Shown: positions 9,804 to 19,387, counted from the first letter of the stretch. The stretch: DNA of 64,000 nt from CAVRXQ01 sp963849105 (GCA_963849105.1 CAWKGD010000005.1:372001-436000); one strand, 5' to 3'. Numbers and translations: made by a program. Notes: generated from the sequence alone by a model not told the origin.

Positions 9804-10945
9804 CGGCTCTTCGCGATCGCGACGGCTCGACGCGCCGCGTCGAGCATCGTCTCTTCTCGCATCAGCGTGTCGGAAAGGTGCGGTTCGAGCAGCGCCCGCG
9901 CCTGTTCGGCGTGGGTGCCGTCGAGCCGGACGACGATCGGGGAGGAAAGCTGCACCCGTTCGCGAGCCGCAAGGATGCCCCGTGCGACGTCGTCGCAGTG
10001 GACGATGCCTCCGAAAATGTTGACGAGGATGGCGTGGACCTTCCCGTCAGAGTTGATCACTTCGAGCGCGTTCGCCATCACATCGGCGTTCGCTCCCCCG
10101 CCGATGTCCAAGAAGTTCGCTGCCGAACCGCCGACCTGGTTGACGACATCGAGCGTGCTCATCGCAAGCCCAGCACCATTGGCGATGATGCCGACGGTTC
10201 CTTCGAGGCCGACGTAGCTGAGACCCTTTTCGCGCGCGAAGCGCTCGCGCGGATCGTCGGGGTCCGCCTCAGCGAACTCCGACCAATCCGGATGGCGGTA
10301 GGCGGCGTCGTCGTCGAGGGTCACTTTCGCGTCGAGCGCGTGCACCGCACCCGTGGGCGTGAGGATCAGCGGATTGATCTCGACCAGGTCGGCATCGCCC
10401 TCGACGTAGCAGCGGTAGAGCTTCAGGAGGACCTCGACGACGCCGTCGACGGCTTGCGCGTCGATCCCGCCGTCGACGACTGCGTCGCGCAGCGCCACTT
10501 CGTCGATTCCGTCGATCGGGTTGACCCAGACCCTGGCGATCGCGTCGGGGTCTTCTTCGGCGACCTGCTCGATCTCGACACCGCCCTTTGACGAGATCAT
10601 CGCCAGGTGGAGCTTCGCGACGCGATCGAGCGTGAAGCTGACGTAGTACTCGCGCGCGATGTCGGAAGTCGTCTCGACCCACAGCCGCTTCACGACGTGA
10701 CCTTTGATGTCGAGGCCAAGGATCGACCGCGCGTGACGTTCGGCCTGCTCGCGGTCTTGCGCGATCTTCACGCCACCCGCCTTGCCCCGACCGCCGACTT
10801 TCACCTGTGCCTTGATCGTCACGGGGTAACCGAACTTCTCCGCGGCGGCGATCGCCTCTTCGACGGAGTCGGCGACAGCTCCAGGTGAGACGGGGATCCC
10901 GTACCGGGCGAGGTACTGCTTGCCCTGGTACTCGTAGAGATCCAA
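9800..10945 (-). CDS. sucC: Succinyl-CoA synthetase, beta subunit
   Basis: ATP-grasp subunit that pairs with SucD. The 381 residues start MDLYEYQGKQYLARYG, the standard N-terminus, and contain IKAQVKVGGRGKAGG in the ATP-grasp fold and NIFGGIVHCD towards the end. The start codon is TTG at 10943-10945, preceded by an AGAGGAAGGA ribosome site, and the N-terminal match makes this start firm. It is the first gene of the sucCD-purN-purH-folD run, with a 150-base gap upstream to pcrA. Confidence 0.95.
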   Translation of the reverse strand: MDLYEYQGKQYLARYGIPVSPGAVADSVEEAIAAAEKFGYPVTIKAQVKVGGRGKAGGVKIAQDREQAERHARSILGLDIKGHVVKRLWVETTSDIAREYYVSFTLDRVAKLHLAMISSKGGVEIEQVAEEDPDAIARVWVNPIDGIDEVALRDAVVDGGIDAQAVDGVVEVLLKLYRCYVEGDADLVEINPLILTPTGAVHALDAKVTLDDDAAYRHPDWSEFAEADPDDPRERFAREKGLSYVGLEGTVGIIANGAGLAMSTLDVVNQVGGSAANFLDIGGGANADVMANALEVINSDGKVHAILVNIFGGIVHCDDVARGILAARERVQLSSPIVVRLDGTHAEQARALLEPHLSDTLMREETMLDAARRAVAIAKSR

Positions 10946-11095
10946 CGTCTCGTCCTTCCTCTCCGATGCCGCGCGCCCACAAGAACCTGGCTGATCGACG
11001 TTGCCCGGTCACAGAACCGAGCGCTGCGATCCTAAGGGGCGATCCTTCGTCTGGGCGACCCCGGGCCGCGTCGCGGAGTGTCCCGCTCGGCCAGC

Positions 11096-13378
11096 TCAGG
11101 CGCGCTTCAGGGGCGTCGCTGAGAGCAGGAAGCGCTTCTCGCCGCGGCGCTCGAAGCGGATCACCGCTTCTTGTTTTTCGCCCTCGCCTGCGACCGAAAC
11201 GACCACGCCTTCGCCCCAACGGGCGTGGACGATCTTGTCACCGGCAGCGAGGCCCAGTTCCTCCGCTCCCGTCGATCGGACCGGCATGGCGCGCCGCCTC
11301 GTCAACACGCCGGACCGGCCGTAGGACGGCGGCCCGTCGAACTCCGGCGCTTCCCGCCGGAAGCCCGCCCAGGCGCCCGCCGGTCCCTCGCCGAGGTCGA
11401 CCACGAGGTGATCGGGGATCTCCTTCAGGAATCGACTCTGCAAACTCTCACGGGTCTGGCCGTAGAGCGTCCGCTGCCAGGTGTGCGTGAGGTAGAGCCT
11501 CTTGCGCGCCCGGGTGATGCCGACGTACGCAAGCCGCCGCTCCTCTTCGAGGCTCGCCGGATCCGACAGCGAGCGATCCCACGGAAACACCCCTTCTTCC
11601 ATCCCTGTCAAGAACACGACATCGAACTCGAGTCCCTTCGCGGCGTGCAGCGTCAGAAGGCAAACGCGCCCGCCCGAGTCGTCAAAGTCGTCGGTCGAGG
11701 CGACGAGGGCGATTGCTTGCAGGAAGGTCTCGACGTCCTCGTGGCTCGCTGTCACGCTGCGGAGCTCGTCGAGGTTCTCGAGCCGACCCTCGGCGTCGAT
11801 CGCTCCAGGTCCGCCGAACTCTGTTTCCGACTCGAGGGATTCGCTGTACCCGGTCCGCTCCAAGATCGTGTCGATGACCTCGAGGGGCGGGCGTCCCTTC
11901 AACGCCGCGAGCTCGCGCACGAGCCGCAGGAACCCGCCGATCGCCGAAAGCGACCGACCCGAGACACCGGCGTCCTTCGCGTGCGCGATCGCGTCGGCAA
12001 ACGACATCTTGTGGTTGGCCGCGTAAGCACCGATCTTCGTCAGGGTCGTGTCGCCGATTCCTCGCTTCGGCACGTTGATCACGCGCCGCAGCGACACCTC
12101 GTCGAAGGGGTTTACGACGAGGCGGAGGTAAGCGAGAACGTCGCGCACCTCGCGCCGGTCGTAAAAGCGCGCCCCGCCGATCACCTGGTACGGGATACCA
12201 CGATCCGCCAGAGCCTGTTCGATCGCCCGGCTCTGCGCATTCGCGCGGTAAAAGACGGCGATCTCGCCCCGACGGATGTGACCCTTCGTCGTGAGCTCGG
12301 CGATCGCATTCGCGACGAAGGTCGCCTCGTCGCGTTCGGTGCCGCCTCGGTATCGGTAGATCCTCTCCCCCTCGCCGAGGGCAGACCAAAGTTTCTTTTT
12401 CTGGCGCATGATGTTGTTCCCGATGACCGCATTGGCTGCGTCGAGAATCGTTTGGGTCGAGCGATAGTTCTGGTCGAGAACGATCGTCGTTGCATCCGGA
12501 AACGCTCGTTCGAAGTCCAATAGGTTGCGGAATTCCGCGCCCCTGAATGCGTAGATGCTCTGATCGGTGTCGCCGACGACGCAGACGTTGCGATTTTTCG
12601 CGCCGATCAACTTCACGATCTCGTTCTGCGCGTAGTTGGTGTCTTGATATTCATCAACGAGCAGGTGCTCGAAACGATCCTGGTAGTGCTCGAGGACCTC
12701 CGCGTCGGATCGGAACAGTCGAACGACGTAGGACAACAGGTCGTCGAAGTCCATCGCCTGAGCGGTGCGCAGTCGGCGCTCGTACTCGGCGAAGGCGGCC
12801 GCGATCTTCTCTTCGGGAAACGTCCGCGCCCGGTCTGCGTAGTCCTTCGCATCGAGAAGTTCCGACTTCGCTTGGCTGATCGCGCCCACGACCGACCGCG
12901 CTGAGAATCGCTTCGCATCGATTCCGAGGTCATCGAGGATGTGTTCGACGAGGCGCCGCGTATCTCCCTCGTCGTAGATCGAGAACCCTGACGTGTAGCC
13001 GATCCGCTCCGATTGCCGGCGCAGGATCCGCACACAGGCCGAGTGGAACGTCGAGAGCCACATCTTCTCGGCGTCCTGTCCGACGAGCTCGACGACGCGC
13101 CGACGAATCTCGGCGGCTGCCTTGTTCGTGAAGGTGATGGCGAGGATGTGCCACGGTTTCACGCCCGTCGCCACAAGGCGCGCGACCCGACGGGTGAGCA
13201 CGCGCGTCTTGCCCGAGCCTGCGCCGGCAACGACGACGAGCGGACCCCCGTCGTAGAGCACCGCCTCGCGCTGGGACGGGTTGAGGTCGGAAAGGATCGA
13301 CTCCAGGTCGATTTCTTGATCAGACCCGGGCGTGAACGGTCCGACCTCGTCGAGGTCGGAGAAGTCATTCAACGACAC
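11096..13378 (-). CDS. pcrA: ATP-dependent DNA helicase, UvrD/PcrA/Rep family
   Basis: Superfamily 1A 3'-5' helicase for repair and replication restart. The 760 residues show all expected motifs: Q-motif LNPSQREAV, Walker A GAGSGKTRVLT, DEYQDTNYAQ (motif II), GDTDQSIYAFRGA (motif III), LTLHAAKGLEFD (motif V) and YVGITRARKRLYL (motif VI). The final 50 or so residues (WGEGVVVSV) resemble the C-terminal Tudor-like domain of PcrA that contacts RNA polymerase. The start is GTG at 13376-13378, 7 bases after guaA. Confidence 0.93.
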   Translation of the reverse strand: MSLNDFSDLDEVGPFTPGSDQEIDLESILSDLNPSQREAVLYDGGPLVVVAGAGSGKTRVLTRRVARLVATGVKPWHILAITFTNKAAAEIRRRVVELVGQDAEKMWLSTFHSACVRILRRQSERIGYTSGFSIYDEGDTRRLVEHILDDLGIDAKRFSARSVVGAISQAKSELLDAKDYADRARTFPEEKIAAAFAEYERRLRTAQAMDFDDLLSYVVRLFRSDAEVLEHYQDRFEHLLVDEYQDTNYAQNEIVKLIGAKNRNVCVVGDTDQSIYAFRGAEFRNLLDFERAFPDATTIVLDQNYRSTQTILDAANAVIGNNIMRQKKKLWSALGEGERIYRYRGGTERDEATFVANAIAELTTKGHIRRGEIAVFYRANAQSRAIEQALADRGIPYQVIGGARFYDRREVRDVLAYLRLVVNPFDEVSLRRVINVPKRGIGDTTLTKIGAYAANHKMSFADAIAHAKDAGVSGRSLSAIGGFLRLVRELAALKGRPPLEVIDTILERTGYSESLESETEFGGPGAIDAEGRLENLDELRSVTASHEDVETFLQAIALVASTDDFDDSGGRVCLLTLHAAKGLEFDVVFLTGMEEGVFPWDRSLSDPASLEEERRLAYVGITRARKRLYLTHTWQRTLYGQTRESLQSRFLKEIPDHLVVDLGEGPAGAWAGFRREAPEFDGPPSYGRSGVLTRRRAMPVRSTGAEELGLAAGDKIVHARWGEGVVVSVAGEGEKQEAVIRFERRGEKRFLLSATPLKRA

Positions 13379-13385
13379 GCGATGG

Positions 13386-14927
13386 TCACTCCCATTCGAT
13401 CGTGCCCGGTGGCTTCGACGTGATGTCGTAGACGACGCGGTTCACCCCTGGAACCTCGTTGATGATCCGGCTCGAACAGCGCTCCAGCAGATCGAACGGC
13501 AAGCGCGCCCAGTCAGCCGTCATCGCGTCGTCGCTCGTCACCGCGCGCACGACGATCGGGTACGCGTAGGTTCTCTCGTCACCCATCACCCCGACTGATC
13601 GCACGACCGGCAACACGGCGAACGCCTGCCAGACCGATCGGGAAAGCTCGGCCTTTTCGACCTCGTCGGCGACGATCGCGTCGGCGGCTCGCACGATCTC
13701 GGCTCGCTCGCGGGTCACCTCACCGACGATGCGCACGGCGAGACCGGGTCCGGGGAAGGGCTGGCGCCAGACGATCTCTTCTGGCAGGCCGAGTTCGACC
13801 CCGATCTGGCGGACCTCGTCTTTGAACAACAGTCGTAGAGGCTCGACGAGTCCGAGCTCCATCTGCTCGGGAAGGCCGCCGACGTTGTGGTGCGACTTGA
13901 TCGTCGCCGCCTGCGACGTCCCCGACTCGATGACGTCGGGATAGAGCGTCCCCTGCGCGAGGAAGCGCACGCCGGGTAGATCGGACGCCACCTCTTCGAA
14001 GATCTCGATGAACAGCGCGCCAATGAGCTTCCGCTTCTCCTCGGGATCGAGGACCCCCGACAGCGCCTCGAAAAAGCGGTCCGCCGCCTTCACGTGATGG
14101 AGGTCGATGCCGAACTGCGCGCGGAAGGTCCGCTCGACCTGTTCGGGCTCACCCTCGCGCAAAAGCCCGGTGTCGACGAAGACACAGCTGAGTTGATCGC
14201 CGACCGCCTTGTGCACGAGCGCGGCGGTCACCGCGGAATCGACTCCACCCGACAACGCGCAGAGGACGCGCTCGTTTCCGACCGAGGCGCGAATCTCCCG
14301 AACGGCGCTTTCGATCACCGACGTATGGGTCCACGTCGGACGGCACCCGCAGACTTCGAACAAGAAGCGCTTCAAGAGCTCCTGTCCCCGCGGAGTGTGC
14401 GCGACTTCGGGGTGGAACTGCACGCCGTACAGGCGGCGGTCGGTGCTCTCGAACGCGGCGACCGACACCTCTTTGGTCGACGCCGTCGTCGTGAACCCCG
14501 GCGGCGGGGCCGTGATCGAGTCCGCGTGGCTCATCCAGACGTCGGACAGCTCGGGCCACCCGAAGAAAAGCACCGATCCGGTGCCAAGGCGGAGGTCGGT
14601 CCGCCCGTACTCGCCCGATCCCGTCCGTCCCACCGCACCGCCGAGCTGCTGTGAGAGCAGCTGCGCTCCGTAACAGATCCCGAGGACGGGGGCACCCGCC
14701 GAGTACACCTCGGCGTCGAGGCCGGGGGCGTTGTCGGCGTAGACCGATTTCGGCCCGCCGGAAAGGATGACGCCCTTCGGGTGTCGGGCGCGGATCTCGG
14801 CGGCAGTGATCGTGTGGGGGACGATCTCGGAATAGACGTGCGCTTCGCGCACCCGACGCGCGATGAGCTGGGCGTACTGCGCTCCGAAGTCGACGACGAG
14901 GATCGTGTCGAACTGCGGGGCCACCAA
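13386..14927 (-). CDS. guaA: GMP synthase (glutamine-hydrolysing)
   Basis: Amidates XMP to GMP using glutamine. The N-terminal class I glutaminase has the nucleophile in GICYGAQLL and the His-Glu pair in QFHPEVAHT. The ATP-pyrophosphatase P-loop is ALSGGVDSAV. The C-terminus ends with the dimerisation domain (DITSKPPGTIEWE), as in the family. The 513 residues are standard. The start could be TTG at 14925-14927 or the adjoining GTG at 14922-14924, and neither has a strong ribosome site. Confidence 0.96.
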   Translation of the reverse strand: MVAPQFDTILVVDFGAQYAQLIARRVREAHVYSEIVPHTITAAEIRARHPKGVILSGGPKSVYADNAPGLDAEVYSAGAPVLGICYGAQLLSQQLGGAVGRTGSGEYGRTDLRLGTGSVLFFGWPELSDVWMSHADSITAPPPGFTTTASTKEVSVAAFESTDRRLYGVQFHPEVAHTPRGQELLKRFLFEVCGCRPTWTHTSVIESAVREIRASVGNERVLCALSGGVDSAVTAALVHKAVGDQLSCVFVDTGLLREGEPEQVERTFRAQFGIDLHHVKAADRFFEALSGVLDPEEKRKLIGALFIEIFEEVASDLPGVRFLAQGTLYPDVIESGTSQAATIKSHHNVGGLPEQMELGLVEPLRLLFKDEVRQIGVELGLPEEIVWRQPFPGPGLAVRIVGEVTRERAEIVRAADAIVADEVEKAELSRSVWQAFAVLPVVRSVGVMGDERTYAYPIVVRAVTSDDAMTADWARLPFDLLERCSSRIINEVPGVNRVVYDITSKPPGTIEWE

Positions 14928-14983
14928 GCGAGGCTACCAGCGCGCTGTCGCGGCTCCGGGTGACTCGCAACACCGCGAGCAGG

Positions 14984-16087
14984 TCAATCGCGCAGCTTTT
15001 CGAAGGACGGAAGCGCGTAACCGAAGGCGGCGACGACGGCCCCGATCAACATCACGGCCATGCCGACCAAGCGGAGTGGGTCCGACGCCGCGAGCAAACC
15101 CCCGAGGCCGGCGAGCGTGACGCCGCTCATCCCGATCCACCCCGTGAGCCGCGAGATACGCGAGGCGTGCAGAGTCCGGGCGAGCAGGACGAGCCCACCG
15201 ACGACGAGCGGCAGGCCGAGCGCGGCGTGTGCGACGTAGATGCCGCGTTGTTCGGACGGGAGAAAGCCCGTCTGCCGGTGGAGCGGTAACAAAGCGATGG
15301 CGCCGATTCCGAAGGCGACGTCGAGGCCGACGAGGACCAACAACACGCGTGAAAGGTTGGCGATCGCCTTGCGCACGGTGAGCTGAACGAGGGTGTCGGC
15401 TGTGTGACTGTCTCCCTCCACGCTTCGATCGCGTCGGCGAAGCCAGCGGCGCGCCGCGTAAACCTCGGGATCTTCGTGGATGAGGTACCACCATCCCCAA
15501 ATCGCGAGGATCGCGAAGACCGGCCACTCGACCGAGTAGAACCAGCTGAGGCCGTTACCGGCTAGCGCCCGCGTCGCTTGCCACCAACCGGCGACCGCAC
15601 ACCCCGGCGCCAGAATCAACACTTCGAGATCCAAAAGGTATGCGCGCCGCGAGAACCACCGTCGACGGAAGTCTGCGCGGTGCACTTCGATCGTTGACCG
15701 ATCGTCGTGGACACTTTGGGCATCGAGGCGATTGGCCACTTCGAAGCGGTGGGTCATCTTCCGTTCGGCAACGAACGCGGCGAACGGCACGGTGCCAGCG
15801 AGCAGCACCAGCGCCATCTGCCATTTCGGGATCCCAAGGCGGCGCGTGAGTCCGAACGCGACGAACAGGTAGACGATGTAGAGGAGACCGTGCACCGTTC
15901 CGACGTCGTTCACGACCGCGGGTCGATTCGCTGCGACTTGGAGCGGGACGCCGACGAAGACCAACACGATGAGCAAGCTCGCCGTCGCAAAGGCCAAGAT
16001 CCGATAGCGGATCAGGTAGCGGCGCGGGACGCGCTCTGAACTCGCGGCGAGCTCTTCGGCGGTCGGCTCGACCGCGGACGTGCTCAC
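14984..16087 (-). CDS. Integral membrane protein with N-terminal DUF3817 domain
   Basis: 367-residue predicted membrane protein of unknown function. Residues about 25-115 resemble DUF3817, a three-helix domain with the segments FVGVPLQVAA and VGTVHGLLYIVYL. DUF3817 proteins are normally only about 100-150 residues long. Here a basic hydrophilic linker (about 115-150) leads to further hydrophobic helices, two around 152-200 and four in 240-355, so it looks like a fusion. The start is GTG at 16085-16087. It lies upstream of guaA on the same strand, 56 bases away. Confidence 0.7.
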   Translation of the reverse strand: MSTSAVEPTAEELAASSERVPRRYLIRYRILAFATASLLIVLVFVGVPLQVAANRPAVVNDVGTVHGLLYIVYLFVAFGLTRRLGIPKWQMALVLLAGTVPFAAFVAERKMTHRFEVANRLDAQSVHDDRSTIEVHRADFRRRWFSRRAYLLDLEVLILAPGCAVAGWWQATRALAGNGLSWFYSVEWPVFAILAIWGWWYLIHEDPEVYAARRWLRRRDRSVEGDSHTADTLVQLTVRKAIANLSRVLLVLVGLDVAFGIGAIALLPLHRQTGFLPSEQRGIYVAHAALGLPLVVGGLVLLARTLHASRISRLTGWIGMSGVTLAGLGGLLAASDPLRLVGMAVMLIGAVVAAFGYALPSFEKLRD

Positions 16088-16123
16088 CTCACGAGCGTCG
16101 CCGTGAAACGCGTGTGGCCGTTG

Positions 16124-16759
16124 TCACAAGGCGAACGTCAGCTCCGGCTCGCTCGCCTTGATGACGTCGTCCTCGCTCACGCCCGGTGCGAGCTCGCGCA
16201 CGACGAGCCCCTCGTCGGTGATGTCGAGCACACAGAGATCGGTGATCACCCGGTCGACGACCTCCGTGCCGGTCAGCGGAAGCGAGCAATCGCGGACGAT
16301 CTTGTGGGAGCCGTCCTTCGCCACATGTTCCATGAGCACGATGACGCGCTTCGCCCCGTTCACGAGATCCATCGCGCCGCCCATTCCCTTCACGAGCTTT
16401 CCGGGAACGACCCAGTTCGCGAGATCGCCTTTCTTCGAAACCTGCATTCCACCGAGGATCGCGACGTCGAGATGGCCGCCACGAATGATCCCGAACGACG
16501 TCGCCGAGTCGAAGAACGACGCGCCGGGCAGCACCGTGACCGTCTCCTTGCTCGCGTTGATCAGGTCGGGGTCCTCTTCACCTTCATACGGGAACGGCCC
16601 CACCCCCAAGATGCCGTTCTCGGAATGCAGCATCACTTCGACGCCTGCTGGCGCGTAGTTCGGCACGAGCGTCGGCAACCCGATGCCGACGTTCACGTAC
16701 TGCCCGTCGTGCAACTCAAGCGCTGCGCGAGCCGCCATCTCTTCTTTCGACCACGGCAT
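16124..16759 (-). CDS. scoB: 3-oxoacid CoA-transferase, subunit B
   Basis: Beta subunit of a family I CoA transferase that moves CoA from succinyl-CoA to a 3-oxoacid such as acetoacetate. The 211 residues include NVGIGLPTLVPN and HSENGILGVGP, the latter holding the catalytic glutamate that forms the CoA thioester. GGMQVSKKGDLANW is also characteristic. Its ATG shares one base with the scoA stop (TGATG), the usual A-B operon arrangement. Confidence 0.9.
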   Translation of the reverse strand: MPWSKEEMAARAALELHDGQYVNVGIGLPTLVPNYAPAGVEVMLHSENGILGVGPFPYEGEEDPDLINASKETVTVLPGASFFDSATSFGIIRGGHLDVAILGGMQVSKKGDLANWVVPGKLVKGMGGAMDLVNGAKRVIVLMEHVAKDGSHKIVRDCSLPLTGTEVVDRVITDLCVLDITDEGLVVRELAPGVSEDDVIKASEPELTFAL

Positions 16760-17526
16760 CAGGCTGCTGCTCCCTCTCGTTTTCGCAGCGTGTGTCTCTC
16801 GATCGTCTTCTCCGTGCCTTCTGGCACCTTCACAAGGCGCTGCACGAAGAGCCCTGGCAGGTGCACGGAATCGGGGTCGAGTGCGCCAGTTGGCACGATC
16901 TGTTCCGCCTCGACGATCGTCACCTTCCCCGCCATCGCGGCGAGCGGGTTGAAGTTGCGCGAGGACTCTCGAAAAATGAGGTTGCCGGTCTCGTCGGCTC
17001 GGTAGGCGTGGACGAGCGCGAAGTCAACGACGATCGCGTGCTCGAGCACGTAGGTGCGCCCCTCGAACACGCGCGTTTCGCGCGGCTCGGAACCTTTCAC
17101 GATCGAGCCGTCCGGACCGTAGCGAAGCGGCAAGCCGCCGTCGCCGACGAGGGTGCCGACGCCCGTCGGCGTGTAGAAGGCGGGGATTCCGCTCCCCCCC
17201 GCCCGCAGGCGCTCGGCGATCGTCCCCTGCGGACACAACTCGACCTCGATCTCTCCGCTCAAGTACTGCCGGGCGAACTCAGCGTTCTCGCCGATGTACG
17301 AGCTCGTCATCTTCGAGATCTTCTTCGCTTTCAGCAGGATCCCGAGTCCGTATTCGTCGGTGCCGCAGTTGTTCGAGACGGCCCGCAAGTCCGAAACGTC
17401 GGTGGCGGCGAGCGCTTTGATCAGGGTGACCGGGATTCCCGAAAGTCCGAATCCCCCGACCGCCAGCGTCGCCCCGCTCGGGATGTCGGCAACCGCCTCA
17501 GCTGCGGACTCGTAGACCTTGCGCAT
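16759..17526 (-). CDS. scoA: 3-oxoacid CoA-transferase, subunit A
   Basis: Alpha subunit partner of the downstream scoB. The 255 residues begin MRKVYESAAEAV and contain AVGGFGLSGIP (CoA-binding glycine motif), SNNCGTDEYGLG and NFNPLAAMAGK, all standard for the family. The reading frame extends upstream to 17937 but that part has no family similarity; the ATG at 17524-17526 gives the conserved N-terminus. A roughly 140-base region separates it from the divergent macrodomain gene. Confidence 0.9.
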   Translation of the reverse strand: MRKVYESAAEAVADIPSGATLAVGGFGLSGIPVTLIKALAATDVSDLRAVSNNCGTDEYGLGILLKAKKISKMTSSYIGENAEFARQYLSGEIEVELCPQGTIAERLRAGGSGIPAFYTPTGVGTLVGDGGLPLRYGPDGSIVKGSEPRETRVFEGRTYVLEHAIVVDFALVHAYRADETGNLIFRESSRNFNPLAAMAGKVTIVEAEQIVPTGALDPDSVHLPGLFVQRLVKVPEGTEKTIERHTLRKREGAAA

Positions 17527-17668
17527 CGCGTCCTTCTGCCTCCTCGGTGAATCGACCGCTTCGGTTCGGCGACGCGGCGGCACGACTCGCACTCGCTGTC
17601 CGGGGCGAACTAAACGTAACCGACCAGTCCGAACACAATTCTCCGTCGACCAGTCGAGGTGGCCAGCC

Positions 17669-18250
17669 ATGAGCGAGGATCCGGGCGCGCACCTCGTCAC
17701 TGCTTGGTTCGGTCCGCTCCTCGTCGAGGTCACGACGGGCGATATTGCCGACCAGCCTGGTTTCGACGCCGTCGTGAACGCCGCCAACGCGCAGTTGCTT
17801 CCGGGGGCGGGCGTCGCCGGCGCGATCCACCGTGCCGCGGGCCCCGAACTCGCGACCGAGTGCCGACCGCTCGCGCCGATCCGCTCGGGCGAATGCGTCA
17901 TCACGTCGGGGCACCGCTTGGCGAACCCCTTTGTCATCCACTGCCTCGGTCCGGTCTACGCCGACGACGACGACCCGAAGGGTCATCTCGCCTCCTGCTT
18001 TCGACGCGCGCTCGAGCTCGCCGACGCGCAAGGACTGGCCTCTGTCTGTTTCCCGGCGATCTCGACGGGGGTGTTTGGCTACCCACTCGATCAGGCGGCG
18101 GACGTCGCCGTCGCAGCCGTTGCCGAGTGCGCGCCGTCACTTTCGGCCGTCCGTCGAGTCCGTTTCGCTCTCTTCGGGGACGCGGCCCTCTCCGCCTTCG
18201 CTCGTGCCCTGGGACGCGTCGCTCGCGAACGCAACGGAGACCCCGACTAG
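17669..18250 (+). CDS. Macrodomain protein, O-acetyl-ADP-ribose deacetylase type
   Basis: 193-residue single macrodomain that should bind, and probably hydrolyse, an ADP-ribose derivative. TTGDIADQPGFDAVVNAANAQ leads into GAGVAGAIHRAAG, the ADP-ribose-binding Asn and Gly-rich loop of the YmdB/MacroD-like class, and ISTGVFGYP is the second ligand loop. The ATG at 17669 follows a GAGGTGG ribosome site and gives the first conserved residues. The next gene, a permease, begins 3 bases after its stop, so the two are probably one operon. Confidence 0.88.
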   Translation: MSEDPGAHLVTAWFGPLLVEVTTGDIADQPGFDAVVNAANAQLLPGAGVAGAIHRAAGPELATECRPLAPIRSGECVITSGHRLANPFVIHCLGPVYADDDDPKGHLASCFRRALELADAQGLASVCFPAISTGVFGYPLDQAADVAVAAVAECAPSLSAVRRVRFALFGDAALSAFARALGRVARERNGDPD

Positions 18251-18253
18251 CGC

Positions 18254-19387
18254 ATGTTCCGTCGCCTCTCGATTCCCTACGTCGTCGCGCTCGTCGGCGC
18301 GCTGTCGAGCGTGCTCGCCGCGGCCTTGGATCCTTCGGCAGCCGACGCCGCGGCCCACCAAGACTGGTCGCCGTTCGTCTTGGTTGCCGGTCTCATCCTC
18401 GCCGGCTTCGCCGCCGAACGCGATGGCATCTTCGCCTTTCTCGGCCGGGTGCTCGCCGGCGCGTCGCGTAGCGAGTTCGGCTTCTTCGTCGGCACCGTCG
18501 TGCTCACCGTCGTCGTGACGGCGCCGCTCAATCTCGACACCTCGGTCGCCTTCCTGACGCCGGTCTTCGTGCACGCCGCGCGACAGCGCGGCAGCGACGA
18601 GGCACCGGCAATGTACGGATGCCTCTTCCTCGCCAACGCCGGCTCGCTGTTGCTGCCCGGCTCGAACCTCACAAATCTCATTGTTCTCGGCCATCTCCAC
18701 CTGGCTGGCACGACCTTCGTCCAAAAGATGTGGCCAGCGTGGGCGGCATCGGTGGTGGTCACCGCGGTCGTGCTCGGGCTCGCGTACCGCCGCAGCCTCA
18801 CTGGCAGGCGACGGTCAGATGGCGCGCGCGTCGACGCGCAGGTCGGCGTCGGCGCGGCAGCGATCGTCGCGGTCACCGCGATCGTCTTGTTGGCGCGCTC
18901 ACCGGCGATCCCCGTCTTCGGCGTCGGACTCGCCGCCGCACTCGTCACCACGATGAGGCATCGCAGTCGCCTTGAGAAGATGATTCGGGTACTCGGGCCG
19001 GCGATCCTCGTCGGCTTGTTCGGGATCGCCGTCGGGCTCGGCACCGCCGGGCGAGCGTGGGACGGTCCCGCCGTTGCGCTTGCGCACTTCGATCGGTGGG
19101 CGACCGCCGCCTTTGCGGCGGCGGCGAGCGTGGTCGTGAACAATCTCCCGGCGGCTTCGTTGCTGTCGGCGAGGGTCCCGCCGCACCCGTACTCGTTGCT
19201 CATCGGCCTCGATGTTGGGCCGAATCTCGCCGTAACCGGCTCGCTCGCTTGGCTCTTGTGGCTGCGTGCGGCTCGCCAGGCAGGAGCCCGCCCCTCCCTC
19301 GTGAGGGCGAGCGCCCTCGGCGCAGTCGTCGCGCCGCTCGCGATCATCGCTGCCATCGGAGCGATCACCCTTTCGGGACTCGCGTGA
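18254..19387 (+). CDS. ArsB/SLC13-like anion permease (ion transporter superfamily)
   Basis: 377-residue predicted inner-membrane protein with about 10 hydrophobic helices in two similar halves. The pattern fits the IT superfamily (ArsB, CitMHS, SLC13): TAPLNLDTSVAFLTP and LLLPGSNLTNLIV in the first half and VVNNLPAASLL in the second, matching the paired re-entrant Asn motifs of ArsB-type arsenite permeases. It is shorter than ArsB (about 430) and no ars genes are nearby, so the substrate is open. It lies immediately after the macrodomain gene. Confidence 0.75.
   Translation: MFRRLSIPYVVALVGALSSVLAAALDPSAADAAAHQDWSPFVLVAGLILAGFAAERDGIFAFLGRVLAGASRSEFGFFVGTVVLTVVVTAPLNLDTSVAFLTPVFVHAARQRGSDEAPAMYGCLFLANAGSLLLPGSNLTNLIVLGHLHLAGTTFVQKMWPAWAASVVVTAVVLGLAYRRSLTGRRRSDGARVDAQVGVGAAAIVAVTAIVLLARSPAIPVFGVGLAAALVTTMRHRSRLEKMIRVLGPAILVGLFGIAVGLGTAGRAWDGPAVALAHFDRWATAAFAAAASVVVNNLPAASLLSARVPPHPYSLLIGLDVGPNLAVTGSLAWLLWLRAARQAGARPSLVRASALGAVVAPLAIIAAIGAITLSGLA

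Noticed and set aside
9189..10217. Long open frame on the plus strand, antisense to sucC and sucD
   Set aside because: High-GC codon bias on the minus strand opens this frame; translation is Arg/Asp-rich without family features, and sucCD are certain.
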